A stretch of 9,051 nt of DNA, from positions 1 to 9,051 of the forward strand of contig CAIYQS010000271.1 of NCBI GenBank assembly GCA_903928395.1. The letters run 5' to 3'. Source of the stretch: an uncultured Actinomycetes bacterium (lineage in GTDB: Bacteria > Actinomycetota > Actinomycetes > Nanopelagicales > Nanopelagicaceae). A program made the position numbers and the translations under genes. The notes beneath the pieces were generated by a model. It was not told the origin of the DNA. It searched no databases and worked only from the letters and a program-made list of their open reading frames with translations. This document shows positions 1 through 7,346 of the stretch, in pieces. How positions within the stretch are numbered: the stretch's first letter is position 1; each line of letters opens with the position of its first letter.

Positions 1-540
1 GTAACCTTGCTTGAACAGGGTTGCGTTGTTATCAGTTGGAGCACCGTTCAAATAAACGACGCGTGGGTGTGCAACCTTGTGTGCCTTGAGGCAAGCAACG
101 ATGCCCTTACCTTGTAGAACTCCAACGCCTACGTTATCGAATGAAACGTAGTAGTTTGCAGAACCGCCGAGGGTTAGACGGTCATAGTCAATTGTTGCAA
201 CGCCCTGCTTCTTAGCAGATGCTTCGACAGCTGCTGCTGAAGGTGAATCGAGGTTAACGAGAACGAGAACCTTGACGCCTTCTGTAAGCATTGCTTGTGC
301 AATGGTTGCAAACTTTGTCTTGTCGCCAAGAGCATTTTGAATGTCATAAGTGACACCTGCAGCTTTGAATGCAGCTGCGAGTAGTGGACGATCATCTGTC
401 TCCCAACGAGGAGAAGATGCAGAGTCAGGAAGGATTACGCCGACCTGTGGTCCTGCTGCGTGAACAGTTGCTGTTGCAACAAAACCAGAAACTACTAGTG
501 ATGCTGCGGCGACTGCTGCCGCGAAACGACGATTTGTCAT
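1..540 (-). CDS. Sugar ABC transporter substrate-binding protein, XylF/ChvE-like (C-terminal part outside window)
   Basis: Reading from the ATG at 540 down to base 1 gives 180 uninterrupted codons with no stop, so the gene continues beyond the left edge. Residues 1-28 form a Sec signal peptide: basic NRR, a hydrophobic AAAVAAASLVVSGFVA core, and a VHA|A cleavage site. There is no lipobox cysteine. The mature part starts QVGVILPD and shows features of the periplasmic sugar-binding family close to E. coli XylF: PRW (44-46), DYDRL (118-122), YYVSFDN (130-136), and NGAPTDNNATLFKQG (165-179), matching the XylF GSPVDNNAKLF region. It probably captures a pentose or related monosaccharide outside the membrane and delivers it to an ABC permease encoded further left; the exact sugar cannot be read from this. 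An AAAGG ribosome site (552-556 on the + strand) lies 11 nt before the start. It is divergent from argS. Family is fairly certain, ligand is not. Confidence 0.88.
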   Translation of the reverse strand, partial: MTNRRFAAAVAAASLVVSGFVATATVHAAGPQVGVILPDSASSPRWETDDRPLLAAAFKAAGVTYDIQNALGDKTKFATIAQAMLTEGVKVLVLVNLDSPSAAAVEASAKKQGVATIDYDRLTLGGSANYYVSFDNVGVGVLQGKGIVACLKAHKVAHPRVVYLNGAPTDNNATLFKQGY

Positions 541-824
541 CTATTCGTATACCTTTCGAAGGTGTTGAGTACGTAGTCAAACCTGCTTTGACCATGGGTA
601 GTACTCGGTGGAAGCAAGGTAACTGAAAAACTAAGAAATTCCGATACTTCAAAAGGTGCAAATCGGACATTTACCATAACGGTTTGATAACAGCATTTTC
701 TTAATTTTCGCTCGGGATCGTGAGTGAATATGCGTAGTGACTTGAGTTGCTGCGCTTGTCGACCGTTACCCTTACGACCAATGAATTCCGTAATAATGAA
801 ACCAGCACAATGGAGTCCCAATAA
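541..824. promoter_or_regulatory. Divergent intergenic region between the sugar-binding gene and argS
   Basis: No gene or tRNA is recognisable in these 284 bases. They must hold promoters for the leftward sugar-binding gene and rightward argS, but neither has a convincing -35/-10 pair. For argS the best -10 is TAATAAT at 791-797 (+), followed by the ribosome site GGAG at 812-815, 9 nt before the ATG. An alternative is GATACT at 643-648 (+), which would give a leader of about 170 nt. Dyads lie at 565-580, 576-592 and 640-667, all on the side of the sugar-binding gene. Promoter positions are inference. Confidence 0.5.
565..592 (-). promoter_or_regulatory. Candidate repressor operator upstream of the sugar-binding gene
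   Basis: TTGAGTACGTAGTCAA at 565-580 is a 16-bp palindrome with a single mismatched symmetric pair and a central CG. That is the general architecture of LacI-family operators, which often control sugar transporters. A second inverted repeat, GTCAAA-N5-TTTGAC (576-592), shares its left arm. The palindrome ends 24 bases before the ATG at 540, between any promoter and the ribosome site, where a bound repressor would block transcription. The symmetry is seen directly; the function and regulator class are inferred. Confidence 0.4.
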
Positions 825-2516
825 ATGAATTCACAGGAGTCAATATCCGATCAGGTGAGTTTGGCGATTCTTCGCGCCTTGGCACAAGCGGTTACATCCG
901 GTGAGCTTCCAAGTGGACTTGTACTTCCATCTGAGATCACATTGGAACGACCTAAAAATCGCGATCACGGCGACTACGCGACATCGGTTGCACTTTCACT
1001 TTCTAAGGCTGCTGGATTAAATCCACGCGCCATCGCCGAAGTAATTCGTACTTATTTAATGGCAGATCCGGTTATTAATGGGTCAGTCTCAGCGGTGGAT
1101 ATTGCTGGTCCAGGATTCCTAAATATTTCACTTGCTCGTGCTGGGCAGGGTTCGATCATCGCCTCGATTTTAAAAGAGGCCGATCGCTATGGACATGGAA
1201 ATGCGCTCGCCGGTGTCAGCGTTAACCTCGAATTTATTAGCGCCAACCCGACTGGACCATTGCACCTGGGTCATACTAGGTGGGCAGCGGTAGGTGATGC
1301 GCTTGGGAGAGTGTTAACCGCGGCTGGGGCGAAGGTCACGCGCGAGTTTTACATTAACGATCGTGGGAATCAGATGGAGCTCTTTGGCGCTTCCCTCCGC
1401 GCTGCCGCAATGGGAGTTCCTGTTCCAGAAGACGGCTATCACGGTGAATACATCAACGAGTTGGCGAAAAGCATTATTGGTTCGCACCCGGATTACTTGC
1501 ACCTTTCAGAGGTAGAAAGCCTGTCTGCATTTCGTGACGCCGGATATGCCTTGCAACTAGCCGATCAGCAACGAGTGCTCCAAGATTTTCGTACCAATTT
1601 TGATATCTGGTTCTCTGAAAGATCACTCTATGACAATGACTTCTTTAAACATTGTCTAGATCGCTTGCGCTCACAAGGGCATGTATTTGAAGAAGGCGGT
1701 GCAACCTGGCTTCGCACCACAGATTTTGGAGACGATAAAGATCGCGTCATGATCAAATCCGATGGAAGCTTTGCCTATTTTGCATCTGACTCCGCCTATT
1801 ACATAAGTAAGCGAGAGCGCGGCTTTGATATCTGTATTTATATGCTTGGCGCAGATCACCACGGTTATGTGAACCGTCTTAAAGCGATCGCGGCTTGCGC
1901 TGGAGATGATCCGTCGTACAACATCGATGTTCTGATCGGTCAGTTGGTAAAGATTTTGGAAAATGGCGAAGAACTAAAACTGAGCAAGCGCGCTGGAACC
2001 ATAATCACGCTAGAAGAGTTAGTTGAAAAGGTTGGCGTAGATGCTGCTCGCTATACCCTTATTAGATACCCAGTTGATACCCCAATGGTGATGGACGTAG
2101 ATGTATTGCGCAGTCGGACCAATGAAAATCCGGTGTATTACGTGCAATACGCCCATGCCCGAATTTGTGCAGTCTTGCGCAATGCCACCGATTTGGGCAT
2201 CGCCTACGGTATTGATGAAATTCATCCCGAATTACTTGAACATGAACGCGAGCGCGAATTAATAGGTGCCCTTGCCGAGTTCCCACGCGTTCTAGCTGGC
2301 GCAGCCGAACTCCGTGAACCGCACCGAGTCGCAAGATATGCGGAGGAGCTAGCCGGTATTTATCATCGTTTTTACGCTGATTGTCGCGTTCTTCCACTCG
2401 GTGATGAAAAGGCTACCCAACTCCATAGCGCCCGTGCCACGCTCTGTAATGCCACGGCACGAGTCATTGCCAATTCGCTAGCCTTGCTTGGTGTTTCTGC
2501 GCCAGAGAAGATGTAG
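825..2516 (+). CDS. argS: Arginyl-tRNA synthetase
   Basis: A cytoplasmic class I aminoacyl-tRNA synthetase that attaches arginine to tRNA-Arg using ATP. The 563 residues are normal length for the family. An N-terminal Add1-like domain covers about residues 5-110. The Rossmann catalytic domain carries the HIGH signature as HLGH (137-140, within NPTGPLHLGH), the conserved FYINDRGNQ segment (165-173), GADHHGY (342-348) and a KMSKS equivalent KLSKRAG (375-381). The C-terminal DALR anticodon-binding helical domain begins near VQYAHARI (430-437) and runs to the end. The start is supported by GGAG at 812-815, 9 nt upstream. The stop TAG lies 2 nt before the lysA ATG, so the two are almost certainly co-transcribed, as argS-lysA is in corynebacteria and mycobacteria. 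No defect is visible. Confidence 0.97.
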   Translation: MNSQESISDQVSLAILRALAQAVTSGELPSGLVLPSEITLERPKNRDHGDYATSVALSLSKAAGLNPRAIAEVIRTYLMADPVINGSVSAVDIAGPGFLNISLARAGQGSIIASILKEADRYGHGNALAGVSVNLEFISANPTGPLHLGHTRWAAVGDALGRVLTAAGAKVTREFYINDRGNQMELFGASLRAAAMGVPVPEDGYHGEYINELAKSIIGSHPDYLHLSEVESLSAFRDAGYALQLADQQRVLQDFRTNFDIWFSERSLYDNDFFKHCLDRLRSQGHVFEEGGATWLRTTDFGDDKDRVMIKSDGSFAYFASDSAYYISKRERGFDICIYMLGADHHGYVNRLKAIAACAGDDPSYNIDVLIGQLVKILENGEELKLSKRAGTIITLEELVEKVGVDAARYTLIRYPVDTPMVMDVDVLRSRTNENPVYYVQYAHARICAVLRNATDLGIAYGIDEIHPELLEHERERELIGALAEFPRVLAGAAELREPHRVARYAEELAGIYHRFYADCRVLPLGDEKATQLHSARATLCNATARVIANSLALLGVSAPEKM

Positions 2517-2518
2517 CG

Positions 2519-3850
2519 ATGAGCGCCTTTGACCCTGCGGTTTTCTCACGCAACTCTTCCTTTGATTTCGATCACTTAACAATTGGCGGAGTGAGCGCAA
2601 CGGAATTAGCACAGGAGTTCGGCACCCCGCTTTTTGTGATTGATGAAGACGATTTTTATTCACGGGCGACTGCTTGGAAGAACGCGCTAGAAATTGCATT
2701 TGGCGAGCGCGCCGGAACCGTGTACTACGCTGCAAAAGCCTTTATCTCTAAGGAGATTGCACGCTGGGTAGAAAATGCAGGAATCGGTTTAGATGTGTGC
2801 ACTGGAGGGGAACTTGCAGTCGCGCAAGCAATTGATTTTCCTTCTTCAAAAATTGAACTACACGGCAACAATAAGTCTGAGGTCGAAATAAGAAGCGCCA
2901 TTGAATTCGGAGTTAATTCGATCGTTATTGATTCCTTCAACGAAATCGAGCGAGTGGCACGGATTTCAAGCGAACTAGGTAAGACGCAACGGGTACTGAT
3001 TCGGGTGACACCGGGTGTTGAGGCACATACCCACGAATTTATTTCTACCGCGCACGAGGATGTTAAATTTGGCTTTTCCTTGGCGAGTGGGGCAGCGTGG
3101 GCTGCAATTTTAGAGATCAGTCAACATGATTCCCTGCAGTTGGTTGGCTTGCATTCCCACATCGGTTCACAAATTTTCAATAGTGAAGGTTTTTCTGTTG
3201 CGGCAAAAAAATTAATCGGGTTGCTATCACGTTATCGAAATTACTTTTCCCACGAATTACCTGAACTCGACTTGGGTGGAGGATACGGAATTGCCTATGT
3301 ACCAGGCGAAGTAACTTTGGATCCTTATCAGGTTTTACGAGAACTCGCCGAAGTGGTGCGCGATGAATGTTTAGCAGCCAAACTTGAAATCCCAAGAGTG
3401 TCCATTGAGCCTGGTCGCGCGATTGTCGGACCAACAACGACCACCATCTATACGGTGGGAACTACCAAAGAGGTAGAACTAGATGGCGGACTCACTCGCC
3501 GGTATGTCGCTGTTGACGGTGGAATGAGCGACAACATTCGGCCAGCTTTATATGGCGCAGAGTATTTGGCAATCATCGCCAATCGTTTACCCCTTGGCCC
3601 AAATTGCAACACTAGAATCGTGGGCAAGCACTGCGAAAGTGGTGACATTTTGATCCGCGACATTCAACTCTCTGAAAGCACGCAAGCCGGAGATTTGATT
3701 GCAATTCCAGCCACTGGGGCGTATGGCAGAAGCATGGCTTCTAATTACAACCACGTGCCTCGCCCTGCAGTTGTGGCGGTGATTGATGGAAAAGCGCGGG
3801 TAATAGTGCGGCGCGAGGCTATTGCCGATTTATTGGCGTTGGAGATCTAG
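2519..3850 (+). CDS. lysA: Diaminopimelate decarboxylase
   Basis: A PLP enzyme of fold type III that decarboxylates meso-diaminopimelate to L-lysine, the last step of lysine synthesis; it also governs how much diaminopimelate stays available for peptidoglycan. The 443 residues match the usual length. The N-terminal TIM barrel carries the PLP lysine K73 in YYAAKAF, the HSHIGSQ motif (212-218), the phosphate-binding GGGYG (253-257) and EPGR (297-300). The C-terminal beta domain carries the catalytic HCESGD (371-376, C372), which acts across the dimer interface, and the ATGAYGRSMASNYN segment (398-411). The ATG follows the argS stop by 2 nt, with a weak GAGAAG ribosome site, which suggests translational coupling. 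The last eight codons and the stop lie in the first copy of a 26-bp tandem repeat; extra copies fall after the stop and leave the protein unchanged. Confidence 0.97.
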   Translation: MSAFDPAVFSRNSSFDFDHLTIGGVSATELAQEFGTPLFVIDEDDFYSRATAWKNALEIAFGERAGTVYYAAKAFISKEIARWVENAGIGLDVCTGGELAVAQAIDFPSSKIELHGNNKSEVEIRSAIEFGVNSIVIDSFNEIERVARISSELGKTQRVLIRVTPGVEAHTHEFISTAHEDVKFGFSLASGAAWAAILEISQHDSLQLVGLHSHIGSQIFNSEGFSVAAKKLIGLLSRYRNYFSHELPELDLGGGYGIAYVPGEVTLDPYQVLRELAEVVRDECLAAKLEIPRVSIEPGRAIVGPTTTTIYTVGTTKEVELDGGLTRRYVAVDGGMSDNIRPALYGAEYLAIIANRLPLGPNCNTRIVGKHCESGDILIRDIQLSESTQAGDLIAIPATGAYGRSMASNYNHVPRPAVVAVIDGKARVIVRREAIADLLALEI

Positions 3851-3902
3851 CCGATTTATTGGCGTTGGAGATCTAGCCGATTTATTGGCGTTGGAGATCT
3901 AG
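3825..3902 (+). repeat. Three perfect copies of a 26-bp tandem repeat spanning the lysA stop codon
   Basis: Units lie at 3825-3850, 3851-3876 and 3877-3902. Each begins CCGATTTATT, continues GGCGTT and ends GGAGATCTAG. All three are identical, which suggests recent expansion by slippage or unequal recombination. The first copy encodes the LysA C-terminus (DLLALEI) and its TAG stop; the others are untranslated. Because the period is not a multiple of three but the stop is inside the unit, copy number can change without altering LysA. The array is followed by a run of seven T, but the unit has no stem that would make this an intrinsic terminator. Confidence 0.97.
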
Positions 3903-3917
3903 TTTTTTTGAGATACT
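3891..3917 (+). promoter_or_regulatory. Possible promoter for hom-thrC-thrB
   Basis: TGAGATACT at 3909-3917 resembles an extended -10 element (TG, one base, then GATACT). A weak -35 candidate, TTGGAG (3891-3896), sits inside the last repeat copy, 15 nt upstream, which is short of optimal. If real, transcription would begin near 3924, about 60 nt before hom. Read-through from argS-lysA is an equally good explanation for hom expression. Confidence 0.22.
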
Positions 3918-3987
3918 TCTCTATAGGAATGCGGACAATCCGACTAAGGGTGGCTCGCACAGAACGTTAAAAAGAGGATGTGAACCA

Positions 3988-5295
3988 ATGAGCGACGATC
4001 GCGTATTGCGCGTCGGATTGCTCGGTGCTGGAACTGTTGGCGCTGAAGTTGCCCGCTTAATGGTGGCGAACCAGGTGGACCTGGCGGCTCGCGCGGGAGT
4101 TGGGCTCGTTATTACCAAGATCGCCGTGCGGGACCTCGCAGCCGATCGTCCCGGGATTGATCCCGACCTTTTAACAACAGATGCGATGTCAATCGTGACA
4201 AATCCAGATATAGATCTAGTGATTGAAGTAATGGGTGGGATCGAACCCGCACGAACCTTGATCTTGACTGCTATGACGCACGGAAAAGCAGTGGTGACGG
4301 CCAACAAAGCGCTACTCGCAAAGCACGGCGCCGAACTATTTCATGCGTCGGATTTGGCCGACGTGGATTTCTATTATGAAGCCGCCGTTGCAGGAGCGAT
4401 TCCAATTCTTCGGCCGCTCGCCGAAAGTTTGGTGGGAGATCACGTTGAACGCGTGATGGGAATTATTAATGGAACCACCAATTACATTTTGACGAAGATG
4501 CACGAAACCGGCGCGTCCTTTGAAAGTGCGTTAGCCGAAGCTCAAGCCCTTGGCTATGCCGAAGAAGATCCCACGGCAGACGTTGATGGTTTTGATGCCG
4601 CCGCAAAAGCTGCAATTTTGGCTGGACTGGCCTTTCATACTCAAGTCACCGACGAAGACGTCTATCGTGAGGGAATTCGCGCCATCACAGCTGATGATGT
4701 GAGTGTGGCTAAGGCGATGGGCTTTGTTATCAAGTTGTTGGCGATCGCCGAAGCAAATGAATTGCATGGCAGCCTGGAGGAAACGATTTCGGTACGAGTG
4801 CATCCAACGATGATTCCCGTTACTCATCCACTTGCATCTGTTCGAGAAGCCTTTAATGCGGTTTTCGTTAAATGCGAATCCGCAGGGGACCTGATGTTTT
4901 ACGGTCGAGGCGCGGGTGGGACTCCAACCGCTTCGGCAATTCTCGGGGATCTTGTTGCCGTTGCCCGCAATCGGAATGAAGGAAGCCTCGGACCTACCGA
5001 AACTGATTATGCTGATTTAGATATCGCTCCCATCGGGGTGAGTCGCACCCGTTATTTGATCCGCATGGATGTCGCTGATGTACCTGGTGTCCTCGCATCT
5101 GTCGCAAGTACCGTCGCGCAGAATGATGTTTCGATTCTGACGGTACGCCAGGAGGGTAGAGGTGCAGATGCCGAGCTCGTGGTCTTAACTCACATCGCCA
5201 CTGAAGCCGCGCTCGCAAATACCGTCAAAGATTTGCGCCAACTAGATGTGGTGCAACGAGTTGTCAGCGTTATTCGCGTCGAAGGGTTGATTTAA
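3988..5295 (+). CDS. hom: Homoserine dehydrogenase with C-terminal ACT domain
   Basis: Reduces L-aspartate 4-semialdehyde to L-homoserine with NAD(P)H, the branch step toward threonine and methionine. The protein is 435 residues, the monofunctional form with no aspartokinase domain. The nucleotide-binding fold has GAGTVG (13-18) and TANKALLAKHG (104-114). The catalytic domain has GIINGTTNYIL (158-168) and EEDPTADVDGFDAAAK (192-207), including the conserved D203 and K207, and GRGAGGTPTASA (307-318). An ACT domain from about 355 begins RYLIRMDVADVPGVLASVA; in Gram-positive homologues this region mediates feedback inhibition by threonine, so that control is likely here. The ATG is preceded by AAGAGG (3972-3977) with 10 nt spacing. 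The stop TAA shares its last base with the thrC ATG. Confidence 0.97.
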   Translation: MSDDRVLRVGLLGAGTVGAEVARLMVANQVDLAARAGVGLVITKIAVRDLAADRPGIDPDLLTTDAMSIVTNPDIDLVIEVMGGIEPARTLILTAMTHGKAVVTANKALLAKHGAELFHASDLADVDFYYEAAVAGAIPILRPLAESLVGDHVERVMGIINGTTNYILTKMHETGASFESALAEAQALGYAEEDPTADVDGFDAAAKAAILAGLAFHTQVTDEDVYREGIRAITADDVSVAKAMGFVIKLLAIAEANELHGSLEETISVRVHPTMIPVTHPLASVREAFNAVFVKCESAGDLMFYGRGAGGTPTASAILGDLVAVARNRNEGSLGPTETDYADLDIAPIGVSRTRYLIRMDVADVPGVLASVASTVAQNDVSILTVRQEGRGADAELVVLTHIATEAALANTVKDLRQLDVVQRVVSVIRVEGLI

Positions 5296-6395
5296 TGGGT
5301 CTATTTACTAAGTCCGACACTGGAGTAGAAGTTGGTGCCCACCAATGGCGTGGAGTTATCGATGAATACCGTGATCGCTTACCAGTTTCAGCAAAAACGC
5401 CTGTAATAACATTGCGTGAAGGTGGAACGCCGCTTGTAGCAGCCGCGGTGCTCTCCGAAATGCTTGGAAATGAAATCTGGCTCAAAGTTGAAGGCGCCAA
5501 TCCAACTGGATCTTTTAAAGATCGCGGAATGACCATGGCGATTTCTAAAGCCGCAGAGGACGGCGCCAAAGCCGTCATTTGTGCTTCTACTGGTAACACG
5601 TCGGCAAGCGCAGCGGCTTATGCAACAAAAGCCGGTATGACGCCGGTCGTCTTAGTACCGCAGGGCAAAATTGCGATGGGAAAGTTGGCACAAGCTATTG
5701 CTCACGGGGCGACTCTCTTGCAAGTCGAGGGCAACTTTGATGATTGCCTCACGTTGGCCCGCGATCTGGCAAACAACTATCCCGTTGCTCTTGTTAATTC
5801 CGTAAATCCATTCCGTATTGAAGGCCAGAAGACCGCGGCATTTGAGGTGGTAGATATGTTGGGGGACGCTCCCGATTACCACGTCCTGCCAGTTGGAAAT
5901 GCGGGAAACATCACCGCATATTGGAAGGGTTATAACGAGTACTTTAAGGATCACGTAACCACGAAGTTGCCGCACATGTGGGGATTTCAGGCGGCAGGAT
6001 CCGCCCCGATCGTTCGCGGTGAAATCGTTACCAACCCCGAAACCATTGCAACCGCGATCAGAATTGGTAACCCCGCTTCGTGGCAACAAGCTGTTGATGC
6101 CCGCGATGATTCAGGGGGATTGATTGACTCTGTCACAGATGAAGAGATTTTAAGCGCCTACAGGTTTGTCGCAGCCAAAGAAGGAGTTTTTGTCGAACCA
6201 TCGAGCGCGGCTGGAATTGCAGGATTATTTAAGAAAAAGGCACAAGGACTTCTGCCCAAGGGAAAACGCTTTGTCATCACGGTGACAGGTAATGGACTTA
6301 AGGATGTCCAGTGGATCCTTGATGGCGCAGCCGCTCCGATTGTTATCCCCGTCGATGTAAAGCGCGCCGCGGAAGCTATGGGGTTAAAGCAATGA
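5295..6395 (+). CDS. thrC: Threonine synthase
   Basis: A PLP enzyme of fold type II that converts O-phospho-L-homoserine to L-threonine and phosphate. The 366 residues correspond to the compact bacterial form, without the N-terminal extension of plant enzymes. The PLP lysine is K75 in NPTGSFKDRG (69-78). ASTGN (97-101) is the substrate/cofactor loop and the glycine-rich GNAGN (201-205) binds the PLP phosphate. VEPSSAAGIAGL (near 295-307) and ITVTGNGLKD near the end are also typical of the family. The start overlaps the hom stop as TAATG, and GAAGGG (5281-5286), 8 nt upstream inside hom, serves as ribosome site, so translation is probably coupled. It supplies the final step using the ThrB product made from the next gene. 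Confidence 0.97.
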   Translation: MGLFTKSDTGVEVGAHQWRGVIDEYRDRLPVSAKTPVITLREGGTPLVAAAVLSEMLGNEIWLKVEGANPTGSFKDRGMTMAISKAAEDGAKAVICASTGNTSASAAAYATKAGMTPVVLVPQGKIAMGKLAQAIAHGATLLQVEGNFDDCLTLARDLANNYPVALVNSVNPFRIEGQKTAAFEVVDMLGDAPDYHVLPVGNAGNITAYWKGYNEYFKDHVTTKLPHMWGFQAAGSAPIVRGEIVTNPETIATAIRIGNPASWQQAVDARDDSGGLIDSVTDEEILSAYRFVAAKEGVFVEPSSAAGIAGLFKKKAQGLLPKGKRFVITVTGNGLKDVQWILDGAAAPIVIPVDVKRAAEAMGLKQ

Positions 6396-6415
6396 GTTTC
6401 AAGGAATTGGCTTAA
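6392..6415 (+). other. Seven-codon mini-ORF between thrC and thrB
   Basis: ATGAGTTTCAAGGAATTGGC followed by TTAA reads M-S-F-K-E-L-A-stop. Its ATG overlaps the thrC TGA in the common ATGA coupling arrangement, and its TAA ends 4 nt before the thrB GTG. The peptide resembles the beginning of many actinobacterial ThrB proteins. It may be a coupling relay or the remnant of an older thrB start. Translation cannot be shown from sequence. Confidence 0.3.
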
Positions 6416-6419
6416 AGCA

Positions 6420-7346
6420 GTGGCGTCACAGCGGCTCACGTTTAAAGCTCAATTGGCACAGGTGAGCGTTCCAGCTACCAGCGCTAATTTGGGTTCTGGT
6501 TTTGATACTTTTGGTTTGGCTCTTGATATGCGTGACCGCTACGCAGCACAGGTACTTGATGATGCCGTTTTTGATGTCGACGTATCCGGCGAAGGCGCCG
6601 ATGAAGTAAAGAAAGATAAAAACCATCTGGTTATCAAAGCCATGCTCCGGGGATTTGAATTCATGGGACAAAAGCCACGCGGACTTGCACTACGCGCGCT
6701 CAATGTCACGCCTCACGCGAGAGGATTGGGTTCATCTGCTTCGGCAATAGTTGGCGGGCTTGCACTTGCCCGAGATTTGGTTCTTGGAGGCGAGCAATAC
6801 ATGTCTCTTGAAGAGATGATGGCGCTTGCGACGGAGTTAGAAGGACATCCAGATAATGTGGCAGCCGCAATCTATGGCGGAGCGACCATTGCTTGGATGG
6901 AAGATATTTACGGCGTAAAAACTGGCCGAAGTGTTTCAATCCCCGTTCACCACGATATTAAAGCCCTGCTCTTCATCCCGGCTACCCATCTTTCGACCGC
7001 AAAGGCGCGAAAGTTATTGCCAGAAACAATTTCTCATCATGATGCGGTTCTCAATTCATCCCATGCAGCTCTATTGCCCATCGCGTTAGCCACAAGACCA
7101 GATTTATTACTGACGGCGACTGAGGATTTGCTACATCAGCATTATCGCGCCCAGGCCTATCCAAAATCGATGGCGCTTGTCGATCAACTCCGCGCCAAGG
7201 GGATCGCGGCGACCATCTCAGGTGCCGGACCTTCGGTTCTCGCACTTCACAGCACGGCAGAGGGTGCAACCGCCGAAATTGAGCAACTCGCTCCTCATGG
7301 CTTTGAAGTCAAGAAACTGGCGATTTCGCGCTCAGGAGTTGAGTAA
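6420..7346 (+). CDS. thrB: Homoserine kinase
   Basis: A cytoplasmic GHMP-family kinase that phosphorylates L-homoserine with ATP to O-phosphohomoserine, the ThrC substrate. The 308 residues are normal length. Motif 1 is VPATSANLGSGFDTFGLAL (17-35), the ATP-binding motif 2 is RGLGSSASA (101-109), EGHPDN (141-146) is conserved in the family, and motif 3 is ISGAGPSVLAL (266-276). The start is a GTG at 6420: the frame is closed by the thrC TGA at 6393 and no other start codon lies between. The next in-frame GTG (6462) would remove the first strand before motif 1. The ribosome site is poor: AAGGA at 6401-6405 is 14 nt away. Because of this and the mini-ORF just upstream, the start is less certain than the gene. 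Confidence 0.95.
   Translation: MASQRLTFKAQLAQVSVPATSANLGSGFDTFGLALDMRDRYAAQVLDDAVFDVDVSGEGADEVKKDKNHLVIKAMLRGFEFMGQKPRGLALRALNVTPHARGLGSSASAIVGGLALARDLVLGGEQYMSLEEMMALATELEGHPDNVAAAIYGGATIAWMEDIYGVKTGRSVSIPVHHDIKALLFIPATHLSTAKARKLLPETISHHDAVLNSSHAALLPIALATRPDLLLTATEDLLHQHYRAQAYPKSMALVDQLRAKGIAATISGAGPSVLALHSTAEGATAEIEQLAPHGFEVKKLAISRSGVE

Noticed and set aside
677..768. Long-range pairing TAACGGT (677-683) with ACCGTTA (762-768) as an argS leader structure or T-box
   Set aside because: Only seven isolated base pairs over about 90 nt, with no T-box sequence or terminator nearby.
369..821. Short reading frames on both strands across the sugar-binding gene start and the intergenic region
   Set aside because: They conflict with the signal-peptide-bearing gene, lack ribosome sites and resemble no family.
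3825..3902. The 26-bp repeats as a CRISPR array
   Set aside because: The copies are directly adjacent with no spacers, and the first is part of lysA coding sequence.
3903..3909. Run of seven T after the lysA repeat array as an intrinsic terminator
   Set aside because: The preceding bases are direct, not inverted, repeats and form no GC-rich stem next to the T run.
3921..4307. A 128-codon - strand reading frame opposite the start of hom
   Set aside because: It covers the nucleotide-binding domain of hom in antisense; its composition reflects codon bias of hom.
5652..6089. A 145-codon - strand reading frame opposite thrC
   Set aside because: It lies entirely opposite conserved thrC sequence, has no family motif and no ribosome site of note.
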